A stretch of DNA of 64,000 bases, taken from contig JALUWX010000112.1 of NCBI GenBank assembly GCA_027019265.1, forward strand, positions 1-64,000. Reading direction: 5' to 3'. Positions 15,478-24,139 of the stretch are shown piece after piece. Each line of letters starts with the position of its first letter. Within the stretch, counting starts at the first letter, position 1. The position numbers were made by a program, and so were the translations under genes. The stretch is from Phycisphaerales bacterium. Its GTDB lineage: Bacteria > Planctomycetota > Phycisphaerae > Phycisphaerales > UBA1924. The notes under the pieces are model-generated. The model was not told the DNA's origin and did not search any database. It worked only from the letters and a program-made list of their open reading frames with translations.

Positions 15478-16086
15478 ATGAAGAACGCTATTGCGCTCGC
15501 CGCTGTTGCCGGTCTCGCGACCGCCGCTTCCGCTCAGTCCTGGTCGCTCTCGATCTCTGGCGCCCCCGCCTCGATCAACACGACCGTCACCACCGTCTTC
15601 ACGGTTGACATCATCGCGAACGCTGACTTCGGCACGCACGTGTCGGGTGGCTCGTTCGAGCTCGACAGCACCGGCGCTGACGCCGCTGTCGTCAACGTGA
15701 CCGCTTCGGCCGCCGCTTGGGCCGCCGTTGGCGAGAACGATCGTGGTTACCTCGGTAACGGCGATCACGCTGGTCTGGTCTTCGGCCAGGTCATCTTCCC
15801 CCCCTTCTTCCCCCCGGCTGCTGAGTCCGAGCTCACCGCTGGTGGTGTGGTCGTTGGTTCGCTCGTGATCGAAGTCCTCGCGGGCTCGACCGGCATGCTG
15901 AACCTCAACCTCGCCGCTGACGGCCAGTCGCCCTTCGGTCTCGAAATCTACAACGAAGGCGACGGTGCCTTCAACAACACCGCGGCCGGTTCCTACGGCT
16001 CCGCTTCGGTCAACCTCGTCCCGGCTCCGTCCGCGATGGCCCTCCTCGGCCTCGGTGGTCTGGTCGCGGGTCGTCGTCGCCGCTAA
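15478..16086 (+). CDS. Secreted protein with PEP-CTERM-like sorting tail (copy 1)
   Basis: 202 residues from the ATG at 15478 (GAGGAG seven bases upstream). A signal peptide ends near ASAQS (residue 20). The body is a beta-rich domain with very few charged residues and the stretch IFPPFFPPA. The tail, residues 181-202, is VPAPSA, a hydrophobic helix ALLGLGGLVAG and RRRR: the tripartite sorting signal recognised by exosortases in planctomycetes. Codons are mostly GCT, GCC, GGT, CGT, AAC and ACC, unlike the GCG/GGG-rich neighbours, which suggests very high expression. It is followed by a strong terminator. A surface or envelope structural role is inferred; no exosortase gene lies in the window. 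Confidence 0.82.
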   Translation: MKNAIALAAVAGLATAASAQSWSLSISGAPASINTTVTTVFTVDIIANADFGTHVSGGSFELDSTGADAAVVNVTASAAAWAAVGENDRGYLGNGDHAGLVFGQVIFPPFFPPAAESELTAGGVVVGSLVIEVLAGSTGMLNLNLAADGQSPFGLEIYNEGDGAFNNTAAGSYGSASVNLVPAPSAMALLGLGGLVAGRRRR

Positions 16087-16130
16087 TCCGGCTTCGACAT
16101 CGACTGCTCTGCAGTTGACTGTTTGACTCA

Positions 16131-16167
16131 AACGCTCGCCCGGTTCGCCGGGCGAGCGTTGTTTTTG
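16131..16167 (+). terminator. Intrinsic terminator after first PEP-CTERM-like gene
   Basis: Perfect 13-bp stem AACGCTCGCCCGG / CCGGGCGAGCGTT with a TTCG tetraloop (16131-16160), followed by GTTTTTGT. Confidence 0.9.
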
Positions 16168-16391
16168 TCACTCATCGATGGGTCGATACGACCCGAAGAT
16201 GTGGATATCTCGCTGGGAATGTTGGTGGGGCGAGATGTGATTCGGGGCGTGTGTGTCAGGGGTTCGTGTGTTCAGAGAACTTCGCGCCGGGTCTAAGCGA
16301 TTGGGGGGGCTGGGGTTGGGACTGACTTGATGGAATCGGAATCTTTGCCCCGGGTTGTTGGGGGGGAGGGTGGGGGTACGCTTGTCTCATA
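16168..16391 (+). other. Intergenic stretch between the two PEP-CTERM-like genes
   Basis: No gene is seen. It holds a small perfect inverted repeat GGGTCG-ATA-CGACCC (16180-16194) and, at its right end, TTGTTG (16355-16360) and TACGCT (16377-16382) with a 16-base G-rich spacer as a weak promoter for copy 2. Confidence 0.4.
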
Positions 16392-16443
16392 CGGGTCAGG
16401 AACGACTGGGTTGTTCCAACGTAGGCGGGTGGATGTTCCACCC
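16392..16443 (+). promoter_or_regulatory. Structured 5' leader of second PEP-CTERM-like gene
   Basis: CGGGTCAGGAACGA recurs at 16392-16405, 83 bases before the ATG (86 in copy 1). Hairpin one (16399-16417) pairs GGAACGA with TTGTTCC, with a G-U pair where copy 1 has G-C. Hairpin two (16427-16443) is a perfect 7-bp stem GGGTGGA / TCCACCC with loop TGT, unrelated in sequence to copy 1. A purine-only stretch and AGAGGAG precede the ATG. Confidence 0.55.
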
Positions 16444-16474
16444 GAGAGAAGAGAAGAGAGAAGAGGAGAAAGAC

Positions 16475-17080
16475 ATGAACAAGGCACTGATTCTGGGCGC
16501 CGTCGCGGGTCTCGCGTCGGGCGCGGCGGCGCAGTCGTGGTCGTTGAGCATCGAGGGTGCGCCCTCGACGGTCGATACCACGGTCACCACGGTCTTCACG
16601 GTTGACGTGGTCGTGAACGCGGACTTCGGGACGCACGTCTCGGGTGGTGCGTTTGCGCTCGACAGCTCGGGCGCGACGGATGTGGTCGTCAACGTCGGCG
16701 CTGCGGCGGCGGCGTGGGCGGCGGTCGGTGAAGCGAACCGTGGGTACGCGGGTGGTGGTGACCACAACGGGCTTGTCTACGGGCAGGTTATCTTCCCCCC
16801 GTTCTTCCCCCCCCAGGCCGACTCGTCGCTCGATGGCGGGACGATCGTGGCTTCGCTCTCGATCGAGGTCCTCGCGGGCTCGACGGGTGTGCTCGATCTG
16901 AACCTGATCAGCGACGCGCTCGCGCCGTTCGATCTCGAGATCTACGACGAGGTTTCCGGGTCCTTTAACAACCAGGTCCAGGGCTCGTTCGGTTCGGCTT
17001 CGGTCAACCTGGTCCCGGCTCCGTCGGCGCTCGCGCTGCTCGGTCTGGGTGGGCTTGTCGCCGGGCGTCGCCGCAAGTAA
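16475..17080 (+). CDS. Secreted protein with PEP-CTERM-like sorting tail (copy 2)
   Basis: 201 residues, a close paralogue of the preceding protein along its whole length: the same QSWSLSI start after the signal peptide, FTVDVVVNADFGTHVSGG, IFPPFFPP, and the tail VPAPSALALLGLGGLVAG plus RRRK. The ATG at 16475 has AGAGGAG seven bases upstream. Unlike copy 1, its codons are the GCG/GGC/GTG type normal for this genome, so the two proteins are nearly the same while translation demand appears different. It has its own leader and terminator, hence a separate transcript. Function unknown; envelope or matrix protein inferred. Confidence 0.82.
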   Translation: MNKALILGAVAGLASGAAAQSWSLSIEGAPSTVDTTVTTVFTVDVVVNADFGTHVSGGAFALDSSGATDVVVNVGAAAAAWAAVGEANRGYAGGGDHNGLVYGQVIFPPFFPPQADSSLDGGTIVASLSIEVLAGSTGVLDLNLISDALAPFDLEIYDEVSGSFNNQVQGSFGSASVNLVPAPSALALLGLGGLVAGRRRK

Positions 17081-17144
17081 GCGGCTTGAACGCACGGGGG
17101 CTCTGGAGTCTCCTCAGACGTTCATATCGTGCTGAATCCCGGAT

Positions 17145-17181
17145 CACCCGCTCGGTTCGCTGAGCGGGTGTTCTTGCTTTT
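17145..17181 (+). terminator. Intrinsic terminator after second PEP-CTERM-like gene
   Basis: 9-bp perfect stem CACCCGCTC / GAGCGGGTG (17145-17170) with an 8-base loop GGTTCGCT, followed by TTCTTGCTTTT. It lies between convergent genes. Confidence 0.85.
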
Positions 17182-17192
17182 CGGGGTGCGAA

Positions 17193-17726
17193 TCAGGGCG
17201 CGGGGGTTTCGGGTTTGTCTCTCACGAAGCGGAGGACGACGACGCCGTCGATCGACATGGTGAGTTGGTCGGGTTCGGCGTGGTAGGAGTCGGTTTGTCC
17301 GAGGAGGTGGAGGAAGCGGGCTTCCTGTTGCATGATCCCTTTGGGTTCTGGGCACATCATCCGGGTGACGGCGAGGTTTTTGAGTTGGAGCCCGTCGATC
17401 CCGATCCGGGTGTACCCGCCGGTGATGCGGTTGCAGCCGGCGGAGCCGTAGAGCCAGGTGTTGTCGTCCTCGAAGTGGATCCAGAGGGTGGAGTTTTCGA
17501 GTGGTGCTGCGCCCTCGATGGCGGTGACGTTCCAACGGGTTCCGGAGACCCATGCCCAGTCCCGCTCGGCTTGTCGGACGGCGTTGACATGGGGGGTGAC
17601 GTCGAGCCGGATGAGTTCGTCGTTGTCGTCTTTGTTCCGGTCCTCGCAGGCGCTGAGCGGGAGAAGGAGCCCGATGGTCAGGGCGGTGATGACACGAAGG
17701 GTGAGGGTGTGGAGGGGGGTGTGCAT
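17193..17726 (-). CDS. META-domain (HslJ-like) lipoprotein
   Basis: 177 residues. The N-terminus is a lipoprotein signal with lipobox LPLSAC (Cys27). The body matches a META/HslJ domain: RWNVTAIEGAAPLENSTLWIHFEDDNT followed by GSAGCNRITGGYTRIG and a conserved MMCPEP pair of cysteines. HslJ-type proteins are envelope-stress or heat-inducible; the exact role is unknown. Its 26-base separation from the upstream membrane-protein gene on the same strand suggests one transcript. The 3' end faces the terminator of the PEP-CTERM-like gene. Confidence 0.75.
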   Translation of the reverse strand: MHTPLHTLTLRVITALTIGLLLPLSACEDRNKDDNDELIRLDVTPHVNAVRQAERDWAWVSGTRWNVTAIEGAAPLENSTLWIHFEDDNTWLYGSAGCNRITGGYTRIGIDGLQLKNLAVTRMMCPEPKGIMQQEARFLHLLGQTDSYHAEPDQLTMSIDGVVVLRFVRDKPETPAP

Positions 17727-17751
17727 GGTGGTTCGTACGTGCGCGGGGTGG

Positions 17752-18258
17752 TCAGGGATCCGTGGAGCTCTGGATTTCGAGGCCGAGGGCGTGGGTCATG
17801 GTGTCGTAGAGGAGGTGCATCTGGTCGTGGGCGAGGCGCTGCCCGACTTGGGATGAGCCGTAGAGCGCGCCGGCGAAGAGGGCGAGCGGGAGGAGCGCCC
17901 AGAGCGCGCTGGGTGGTGATTCGGAGAGGTACTGGGAGAGCCCGATGACGAGGGAGAAGAAGACGAGGGTGGTGATCGCGATCCAGGTGAGCATGACCCC
18001 GGTCCAGAGGGCGGGTGCGGGGCTGAAGCGGCCGTGGACGAGGGCGCCTGAGTCGTGGTCCTGGACTTCGATGGAGAGCCAGGGGGACCAGAAGTGTCTT
18101 TGATCTCCGATGACGGAGAGCATGAGGTGGTGCCCGACGTTTTTGACGATGAGGGTGTCCTTGTGGGACTCGCGGAGGGCGCGGAGCGACTGGATGGACT
18201 GGTCGGGTCCGTGTGGGACTTCGAGGTCGAAGGTGGGGCGCATTGGGGGGACGTGCAC
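17752..18258 (-). CDS. Two-helix membrane protein of unknown function
   Basis: 168 residues from a GTG at 18258, chosen because GGAG lies eight bases upstream. An internal ATG at 18243 has no ribosome-binding site. Residues 1-80 are soluble (a small beta-rich region with WSPWLSIEVQDHDSG). Two membrane helices follow: TGVMLTWIAITTLVFFSLVIG and LWALLPLALFAGALYG. The last 35 residues are soluble (RLAHDQMHLLYDTMTHAL). No family is recognised. It is divergent from apt and precedes the META lipoprotein. Confidence 0.6.
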   Translation of the reverse strand: MHVPPMRPTFDLEVPHGPDQSIQSLRALRESHKDTLIVKNVGHHLMLSVIGDQRHFWSPWLSIEVQDHDSGALVHGRFSPAPALWTGVMLTWIAITTLVFFSLVIGLSQYLSESPPSALWALLPLALFAGALYGSSQVGQRLAHDQMHLLYDTMTHALGLEIQSSTDP

Positions 18259-18381
18259 GGTTGAGCTCCGGGCGCGGGGGCGCGGGTGTGGGTCGCGCGA
18301 TGATACCAGATATGCGGGGGTGATTTGAAGGGGCTACGCTCGTGGTTGGAGTGTTGGGTTCGTGTTTGACAGGAGTTGCGG

Positions 18382-18918
18382 ATGAAGATCGATGATGCGT
18401 CGAAGCGTTTGGCCGGGATGATCCGCGATGTGCCCGACTTTCCGAAGCCCGGGGTGGTGTTCAAGGACTTCACGCCGCTGCTTGCGGATCCGCCTTCGCT
18501 CGCGTTGTCGGTGGAGCTGATGGCGAACCCGTATCGGGGGAGGAAGATCGATCTGGTGATCGGTGCGGAGTCGAGGGGGTTTATTTTCGGGATCGCGATC
18601 GCGCAGGCGTTGAGCGCGGGGTTTGTGCCGGTCCGGAAGCCCGGGAAGCTTCCGCGCGAGGTGCACAAAGCGGATTACGAGCTGGAGTACGGTTCGGACG
18701 CGTTGGAGATCCATCAGGACGCGATCTTGGAGGGTCAGCGGGTGCTGCTCGTGGACGATCTGCTCGCGACGGGGGGGACGATGCGTGCGAGTTGCGAGCT
18801 CGTGGCGCAGATGGGGGCGCAGATCGAGGGGATCACGGTGCTGATCGAGCTTGGGTTTCTGGAGGGTCGGAAGAAGCTGACGGCGCATGCGGATGTGCAT
18901 TCGGTGATCCGGTATTGA
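18382..18918 (+). CDS. apt: Adenine phosphoribosyltransferase
   Basis: 178 residues from the ATG at 18382 (AGGAG at 18371, six bases upstream; a nearer in-frame TTG would abut it). It converts adenine and PRPP to AMP in purine salvage. IRDVPDFPKPGVVFKDFTPL is the APRT N-terminal signature, IGAESRGFIFG the substrate loop, and VLLVDDLLATGGT the PRPP-binding motif. The length is typical. It stands alone between a divergent gene and gcvP. Confidence 0.94.
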   Translation: MKIDDASKRLAGMIRDVPDFPKPGVVFKDFTPLLADPPSLALSVELMANPYRGRKIDLVIGAESRGFIFGIAIAQALSAGFVPVRKPGKLPREVHKADYELEYGSDALEIHQDAILEGQRVLLVDDLLATGGTMRASCELVAQMGAQIEGITVLIELGFLEGRKKLTAHADVHSVIRY

Positions 18919-18940
18919 GCGATCTGGGGCGGGGCGAGGA

Positions 18941-18969
18941 TCGAGAAATCGAGCGGTCGGACCTATGAT
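18941..18969 (+). promoter_or_regulatory. Candidate gcvP promoter
   Basis: TCGAGA (18941-18946), a 17-base spacer and TATGAT (18964-18969). It leaves a leader of about 48 bases before gcvP. No glycine riboswitch can be recognised in this short leader. Confidence 0.4.
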
Positions 18970-19023
18970 CCGGGACCCTCCCGAAGCGGATGCGGGGGGT
19001 GTTCCTCCGGATTGTGAGAGCGT

Positions 19024-21951
19024 ATGACCATGACCGATTTGTCGCGTCCTTCGGATCCGATCGCGTTGTCTCTGAGCGAGTCTGATTCGATGGATATCCC
19101 GGCCCTCTTCTCGACTCGGCACATCGGGCCTCGTCCTGAGGATGTGGATCGGATGCTGTCCTCGATCGGGTGTTCGTCGATGGATGAACTGATCGATCAG
19201 GTGGTCCCGGGTTCGATCCGTTTGGATCGGGAGCTGGATCTTCCTCGCGCGGGGTCGGAGTTCGATACGGTCCGGGCGCTGCGCGATGTGATGGATACGA
19301 ACGAGGTGTTCCGTTCGTGTCTGGGGATGGGGTATGTGGGGACGATCACGCCGAACGTGATTTTGAGGAACGTGCTCGAGAACCCGGGGTGGTACACGCA
19401 GTACACGCCGTACCAGCCGGAGACGGCGCAGGGTCGGCTCGAGGCGCTGCTGAACTTCCAGACGATGATCGCGGACCTGACGGGGCTCCCTCTTGCGAAC
19501 GCTTCGATGCTCGACGAGGGGACGGCGGCCGCGGAAGCGATGGCGATGTGTACAGCGATCGCGAAGGGGAACCGGACCCGGTTCTTGGTGGCTTCGGACT
19601 GTCATCCCCAGACGATCGGGGTGGTGGAGACGCGCGCGAAGTCGATGGGGATCCAGATTGATCTGGGGTCTCCCGAGACGTTCGTGATCGATGACACGGT
19701 GGCGGGGGTGCTGGTGCAGTACCCGACGACGGATGGTCGGGTGGAGTGCTACGAGTCGATCGCGCGGACGGCGCACGAGCACGGGGCGATGGTGGTTGCG
19801 GCTTGTGATCCGCTCGCGCTGACGCTGCTGAAGGCTCCGGGGGAGTGGGGCGCGGATATCTGTGTGGGTTCGGCGCAGCGGTTCGGGGTCCCGATGGGGA
19901 TGGGTGGGCCTCACGCGGGGTTCATGTCTACTCATGAAGCGCATGTGCGGAAGATGCCGGGTCGGATTGTCGGGGTGTCCCGTGATTCGCACGGGGACGA
20001 GGCGCTCCGGCTCGCGATCCAGACGCGCGAGCAGCACATCAAGCGCGATCGCGCGACGAGCAACATCTGCACGGCGCAGGTGCTGCTCGCGATCATCGCT
20101 TCGATGTACGGGGTGTACCACGGGCCGGAGGGGTTGACGATCATCGCGCAGCGGATCCGGGCGCTGACCCAGACCCTCCGCGCGGGGCTGCTCACGCTGG
20201 GGCATGTGATTAACGAGGACCTGGTGTTCGATACCCTGCGCGTCAAGGTGAACGGGGATTCCGGCGCGGTGCTCGAGCGGGCGCGAGGGATGCGGATCAA
20301 TCTCCGTGATTTCGGGGACGGCTCGATCGGGATCACGCTCGACGAGACGTCGGATCGGGCGCTGCTGACGGACGTGCTCCGCGCGTTCGGGGACGAGGAC
20401 GGGTTGGATCTCGATGCGCTCAACGCGAGCGCGCACCACGAGATCGCGCCCGTGTTCGCGCGGACGAGCGCGTTCATGACCCATCCCGTGTTCAACACCC
20501 ATCGGAGCGAGACGGAGATGCTCCGGTATCTCCAGGAGCTCCAGTCGCGCGACCTGTCGCTGACGCACTCGATGATCCCGCTCGGGTCGTGCACGATGAA
20601 GCTGAATGCGACGAGCGAGATGATCCCGGTGACGTGGTCGAGCGTTGCGAATATCCACCCGTTCGCGCCCCGGGCGCAGTGGGACGGGTACGCGCGGATG
20701 TTCAGGGACCTCGAGGAGTGGCTCGGGGAGATCACGGGGTTTAGCGCGGTGTCGCTGATGCCCAACGCGGGGTCTCAGGGCGAGTACACGGGGCTGCTCG
20801 CGATCAAAGCGTACCACGAGCACCACGGGGACCATGGTCGGACGAAGTGTCTGATCCCCGAGAGCGCGCACGGGACGAACCCGGCGTCGGCGGTGATCGC
20901 GGGGATGGATGTCGTTGCGGTGAAGGTGGACGAGAAGGGCGCGATCGTGTTCGACGATCTGCGCGCGAAGGCGGAGCTCCACAAAGACACGCTCGCGGCG
21001 GCGATGATCACGTACCCGTCCACGTGCGGGGTGTTCGACGACAACATCCGGGAGATGTGCGAGGTCGTGCACGAGTTCGGTGGTCTGGTGTACCTCGACG
21101 GCGCGAACATGAACGCGCAGGTGGGGCTGTGTAGACCCGGGGATTACGGCGCGGATGTGTGTCACCTGAACCTTCACAAGACGTTCTGTATCCCCCACGG
21201 GGGCGGCGGGCCGGGGATGGGTCCGATCGGTGTGAACGACACGCTCAAGCCCTTCCTCCCGACCCACCCGGTGAGTGCGCCCGAGAGCGCGGGCGAGTTC
21301 GCGGTTGGCGCGGTGAGCGCGGCGCCGTACGGGTCCCCGAGCATTCTCCCGATCTCGTGGATGTACATCGCGATGATGGGGCGGAAGGGCCTGAAGCGCG
21401 CGAGCGAGGTCGCGATCCTGAACGCGAACTACATGGCGGAGCGTTTGAAGGATCACTACCCGATTTTGTTCCGTGGTTCGAAGGGGCGCGTGGCGCACGA
21501 GTTCGTGATGGACTGCCGGCCGATGAAGAAGAGCGCGGGGATCGAGATCGATGACATCGCGAAGCGGTTGATCGATTTCGGGTTCCACGCGCCGACGATG
21601 AGCTGGCCTGTCCCCGGGACGTTGATGGTCGAGCCCACGGAGTCGGAATCGAAGGCGGAGCTGGATCGGTTCTGCGATGCGATGATCTCGATCCGTCAGG
21701 AGATCAAAGCGATCGAGGACGGGTCGATCGACAAGGACGACAACCCGCTCAAGAACGCGCCCCACTCGATCGGCGCGGTGAGCGCGGACGAGTGGAACCA
21801 TCCGTACTCGCGCGAGCAGGCGGCGTACCCGGCGGCGCACCTGCGCCGGTTCAAGTTCTGGTCGCCCGTGGGTCGTGTGGACAACCCGTACGGGGATCGG
21901 AACCTGATGTGCACGTGCCCGAGCGTGGGTGACGTGTGCGAAGCGGAGTGA
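19024..21951 (+). CDS. gcvP: Glycine dehydrogenase (decarboxylating), single-chain P-protein
   Basis: 975 residues, the fused two-half form (some bacteria split it into gcvPA and gcvPB). The P-protein of the glycine cleavage system uses PLP to decarboxylate glycine and pass the aminomethyl group to lipoylated GcvH. Visible signatures are [17 protein letters not shown] near the start, [18 protein letters not shown], and the PLP lysine in [18 protein letters not shown]. The C-terminus [20 protein letters not shown] is the conserved end. gcvT and gcvH are not adjacent. It converges with the asparaginase gene with six bases between stops. A large open frame antisense to it is only a composition effect. 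Confidence 0.95.
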   Translation: MTMTDLSRPSDPIALSLSESDSMDIPALFSTRHIGPRPEDVDRMLSSIGCSSMDELIDQVVPGSIRLDRELDLPRAGSEFDTVRALRDVMDTNEVFRSCLGMGYVGTITPNVILRNVLENPGWYTQYTPYQPETAQGRLEALLNFQTMIADLTGLPLANASMLDEGTAAAEAMAMCTAIAKGNRTRFLVASDCHPQTIGVVETRAKSMGIQIDLGSPETFVIDDTVAGVLVQYPTTDGRVECYESIARTAHEHGAMVVAACDPLALTLLKAPGEWGADICVGSAQRFGVPMGMGGPHAGFMSTHEAHVRKMPGRIVGVSRDSHGDEALRLAIQTREQHIKRDRATSNICTAQVLLAIIASMYGVYHGPEGLTIIAQRIRALTQTLRAGLLTLGHVINEDLVFDTLRVKVNGDSGAVLERARGMRINLRDFGDGSIGITLDETSDRALLTDVLRAFGDEDGLDLDALNASAHHEIAPVFARTSAFMTHPVFNTHRSETEMLRYLQELQSRDLSLTHSMIPLGSCTMKLNATSEMIPVTWSSVANIHPFAPRAQWDGYARMFRDLEEWLGEITGFSAVSLMPNAGSQGEYTGLLAIKAYHEHHGDHGRTKCLIPESAHGTNPASAVIAGMDVVAVKVDEKGAIVFDDLRAKAELHKDTLAAAMITYPSTCGVFDDNIREMCEVVHEFGGLVYLDGANMNAQVGLCRPGDYGADVCHLNLHKTFCIPHGGGGPGMGPIGVNDTLKPFLPTHPVSAPESAGEFAVGAVSAAPYGSPSILPISWMYIAMMGRKGLKRASEVAILNANYMAERLKDHYPILFRGSKGRVAHEFVMDCRPMKKSAGIEIDDIAKRLIDFGFHAPTMSWPVPGTLMVEPTESESKAELDRFCDAMISIRQEIKAIEDGSIDKDDNPLKNAPHSIGAVSADEWNHPYSREQAAYPAAHLRRFKFWSPVGRVDNPYGDRNLMCTCPSVGDVCEAE

Positions 21952-21957
21952 GTTCGC

Positions 21958-22512
21958 TTAGCTCGTCGGACGGTTCGGGATGACGAAGGTGCCCCGTTCG
22001 CGGTCTTTGACTGGGCCGGGGAACTTGAGGGCTCGGCCGTGGGCGACGACGTAGACCCCAGGCTCGAGGACGCCGGTGGCGAAGATGGCTTCGTTGAGGT
22101 TTTGGAGGGCGTCGGAGCGTTTCATCTCGAAGGGGCGCATCGCGCCGGTGATGATGACGGGGACGTGGAGGTTGTCCCCGAGGGTCCGGTGGATCCATTC
22201 TCCGGTGGTGCAGAGCGTGTCTGTGCCGTGGAGGATGATGACCCCCGCGCACCCGGAGGGGTCGGTGATGGGGTCGTCGGTGGTGGGTCCCATGATGAGG
22301 CGGACGGCATCGACGATGCGGGTCCGGTCGGAGTCGGTGATGTCGAGGGAGTCCTTCTGCATGAGCTGAAGGGTGTTGATCTGGGTGTCCTCCAGTCGGA
22401 GGAGCTTGAGCATTTCCTGGACAATTGAGGAACGATTCGAGAGCGTGCCGGCGTGTTCGTCGTACGTTTTCTCGATGGTTCCGCCGGTTGAGATAAGCGT
22501 GATCTGGCGCAT
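21958..22512 (-). CDS. Short asparaginase, N-terminal domain only
   Basis: 184 residues against about 330 in type I/II L-asparaginases. The N-terminal catalytic domain is complete: TLISTGGTIEKTY with the nucleophile Thr, VIILHGTDTLCTTGEWI with the Thr-Asp pair, and ITGAMRPFEMKRSDALQNL with the catalytic Lys region. The usual C-terminal domain, which completes the dimer active site, is absent: the protein ends after GRALKFPGPVKDRERG. No frameshifted remainder is seen because gcvP abuts it. It may be a natural single-domain enzyme or an amide hydrolase of other specificity. The start is the ATG at 22512. Confidence 0.75.
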   Translation of the reverse strand: MRQITLISTGGTIEKTYDEHAGTLSNRSSIVQEMLKLLRLEDTQINTLQLMQKDSLDITDSDRTRIVDAVRLIMGPTTDDPITDPSGCAGVIILHGTDTLCTTGEWIHRTLGDNLHVPVIITGAMRPFEMKRSDALQNLNEAIFATGVLEPGVYVVAHGRALKFPGPVKDRERGTFVIPNRPTS

Positions 22513-22513
22513 C

Positions 22514-22529
22514 GGGATAAGGTTATCCC
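22514..22529. promoter_or_regulatory. Perfect palindrome GGGATAA-GG-TTATCCC in a divergent promoter
   Basis: This perfect inverted repeat (GG centre) lies one base from the asparaginase start codon and 42 bases before the sulfotransferase start. On the minus strand it contains TAACCT (22525-22520), ending seven bases before the ATG, a leaderless -10. On the plus strand the same bases give TAAGGT as a -10 for the sulfotransferase. Confidence 0.45.
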
Positions 22530-22571
22530 CTGTCCGGGTCGATGGAGCGGGGAGGTTGGAAGGAGTCGGAA

Positions 22572-24110
22572 ATGCCCACGATGAGCACAAAGGAAGCGTT
22601 TGCCCAGGCGCGGGCGTTTTCTGAGCAGGGGCAGTATCGGGCGGCGCTCGCGATCACCCGTCAGCTCCATCGGTCCCAGCCGCACTTTCCGCCGATCGTG
22701 GCGCTCCATGTGAGTGTTCTGGTCCGTCTCCATCGGACGGCGGAGGCGATCCGGATCGCGCGGAGCGCGCTGAGGCATATCACCCACAAGCAGCATCGGG
22801 TGATCGTGATCAATACCTTGGTGGACGCGATGACCCAGGCCGGGGACCTGGATGACGCGATCACGATGGTCCGGGACGAGATCGAGCGTCAGGGGGACGT
22901 GGCGGTGCTGTACTCGGGGCTGGGGCACTTGTACCTGCTCGAGGACCGGAAGGACGAAGCGGTTGCGATCGTGGAGGAGGCGCGGGAGCGCGGGATGATG
23001 AACGCGGCGCTGGCTTCGATCTACGGGCGGGCGCTGCTGCGTTCGGATCGGACCCAGGACGCGATCGAGCTGATCGAGGGGCTGCGGGACGAGACGGACG
23101 ACGAGCAGATGGAGCGTGAGAGCGGGAACTGGTTCAAGGCGCTCAACGCGCTGGGGCATTTGTACGATCGGGTGAAGCGGTACGACGACGCGATCGAAGC
23201 GTTTACGAAATCGAACTCGATGATCCCCGTGACCTACAACGAGGAGCAGACGAGCGCGATCACGAGGGACCTGATCCATCTGTGGACCCCCGAGTCGATC
23301 TCGGATTCGGCGAGGGTGCCGGTTCCCGAGGGGGCGCCGACCCCGGTGTTCGTGATGGGGATGCCCCGTTCGGGGACGACGCTCACGGAGCAGATCATCG
23401 ACGCGCACCCGGAGGGGTTCGGCGCGGGTGAGCTGGGGTTGATCACGGAGCTGTTCCGTCAGTGCGCTCCGGATCCGAACATGCCTTTCAGCGCGGACCC
23501 GAAGGGGTACGACCCGAGTGCGCTGCGCGAAGCGGCGCGGGTGTATCGGGAGGAGACGTTCGCGCTGGCCGGGAAGGACCCGAATGTCCGGGTGATCACG
23601 GATAAAGCACCGATGAACTTCTGGTACATGGGGTTCATCTCGATGATCCTCCCGGATGCGAGGATCGTGCTGTGCACGCGCGAGCCCAGGGACAACTGTC
23701 TGTCGTGTTTCTTCCAGGCGCTGAACCCGGGTCACATGTACTCGTTCGATCTGGAGAGCTGCGGGCTGTACTACCGGCACCATGTGGAGATCTGCGAGCA
23801 CTTCAAGGGGGTGCTGAGGGACGATCGGGTGGGGGTTCCCGTGTTCGACAACGTGTACGAGGAGACGATCGCGGATCAGGAGGCGAAGACCCGGGCGCTG
23901 CTCGACTTCGTGGGGCTGGGGTTCGATGAAGCGTGTCTGCGCTTCCACGAGTCGGGGCGCGTGGCGTTGACCCTGAGCAACGACCAGGTCCGTCAACCGA
24001 TCTACAAGTCGTCCACGAAGCGCTATGAGCGCTACGCTGGTCACATCGGTGCTCTTGAGCGGGCGCTGGGGGATCTGATCCCCGAATCGGAGCGAGTGAG
24101 CGCGGGGTGA
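22572..24110 (+). CDS. TPR-sulfotransferase 1
   Basis: 512 residues from the ATG at 22572 (AGGAG six bases upstream). The N-terminal half is TPR-like helices. The C-terminal half is a Sulfotransfer_3 domain: 5'-PSB loop FVMGMPRSGTTLTEQ (about residue 262) and 3'-PB motif CTREPRDNCLSCFFQ (about residue 366), together binding PAPS. It should transfer sulfate to a hydroxyl on a protein tyrosine, glycan or metabolite; TPR-fused members resemble tyrosylprotein sulfotransferases. It ends with the cluster's signature QVRQPIYKSS followed by RYERYAGHIG. First of five related genes at 22.5-33 kb. Confidence 0.85.
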   Translation: MPTMSTKEAFAQARAFSEQGQYRAALAITRQLHRSQPHFPPIVALHVSVLVRLHRTAEAIRIARSALRHITHKQHRVIVINTLVDAMTQAGDLDDAITMVRDEIERQGDVAVLYSGLGHLYLLEDRKDEAVAIVEEARERGMMNAALASIYGRALLRSDRTQDAIELIEGLRDETDDEQMERESGNWFKALNALGHLYDRVKRYDDAIEAFTKSNSMIPVTYNEEQTSAITRDLIHLWTPESISDSARVPVPEGAPTPVFVMGMPRSGTTLTEQIIDAHPEGFGAGELGLITELFRQCAPDPNMPFSADPKGYDPSALREAARVYREETFALAGKDPNVRVITDKAPMNFWYMGFISMILPDARIVLCTREPRDNCLSCFFQALNPGHMYSFDLESCGLYYRHHVEICEHFKGVLRDDRVGVPVFDNVYEETIADQEAKTRALLDFVGLGFDEACLRFHESGRVALTLSNDQVRQPIYKSSTKRYERYAGHIGALERALGDLIPESERVSAG

Positions 24111-24139
24111 GTTCCTGCGTGTTGAAAGGGTGATTCGAG

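Noticed and set aside
18334-21840. Very long open frame on the minus strand over gcvP
   Set aside because: It is an antisense shadow: its protein is Arg/His/Pro-rich without any family signature, while gcvP on the plus strand is unmistakable.
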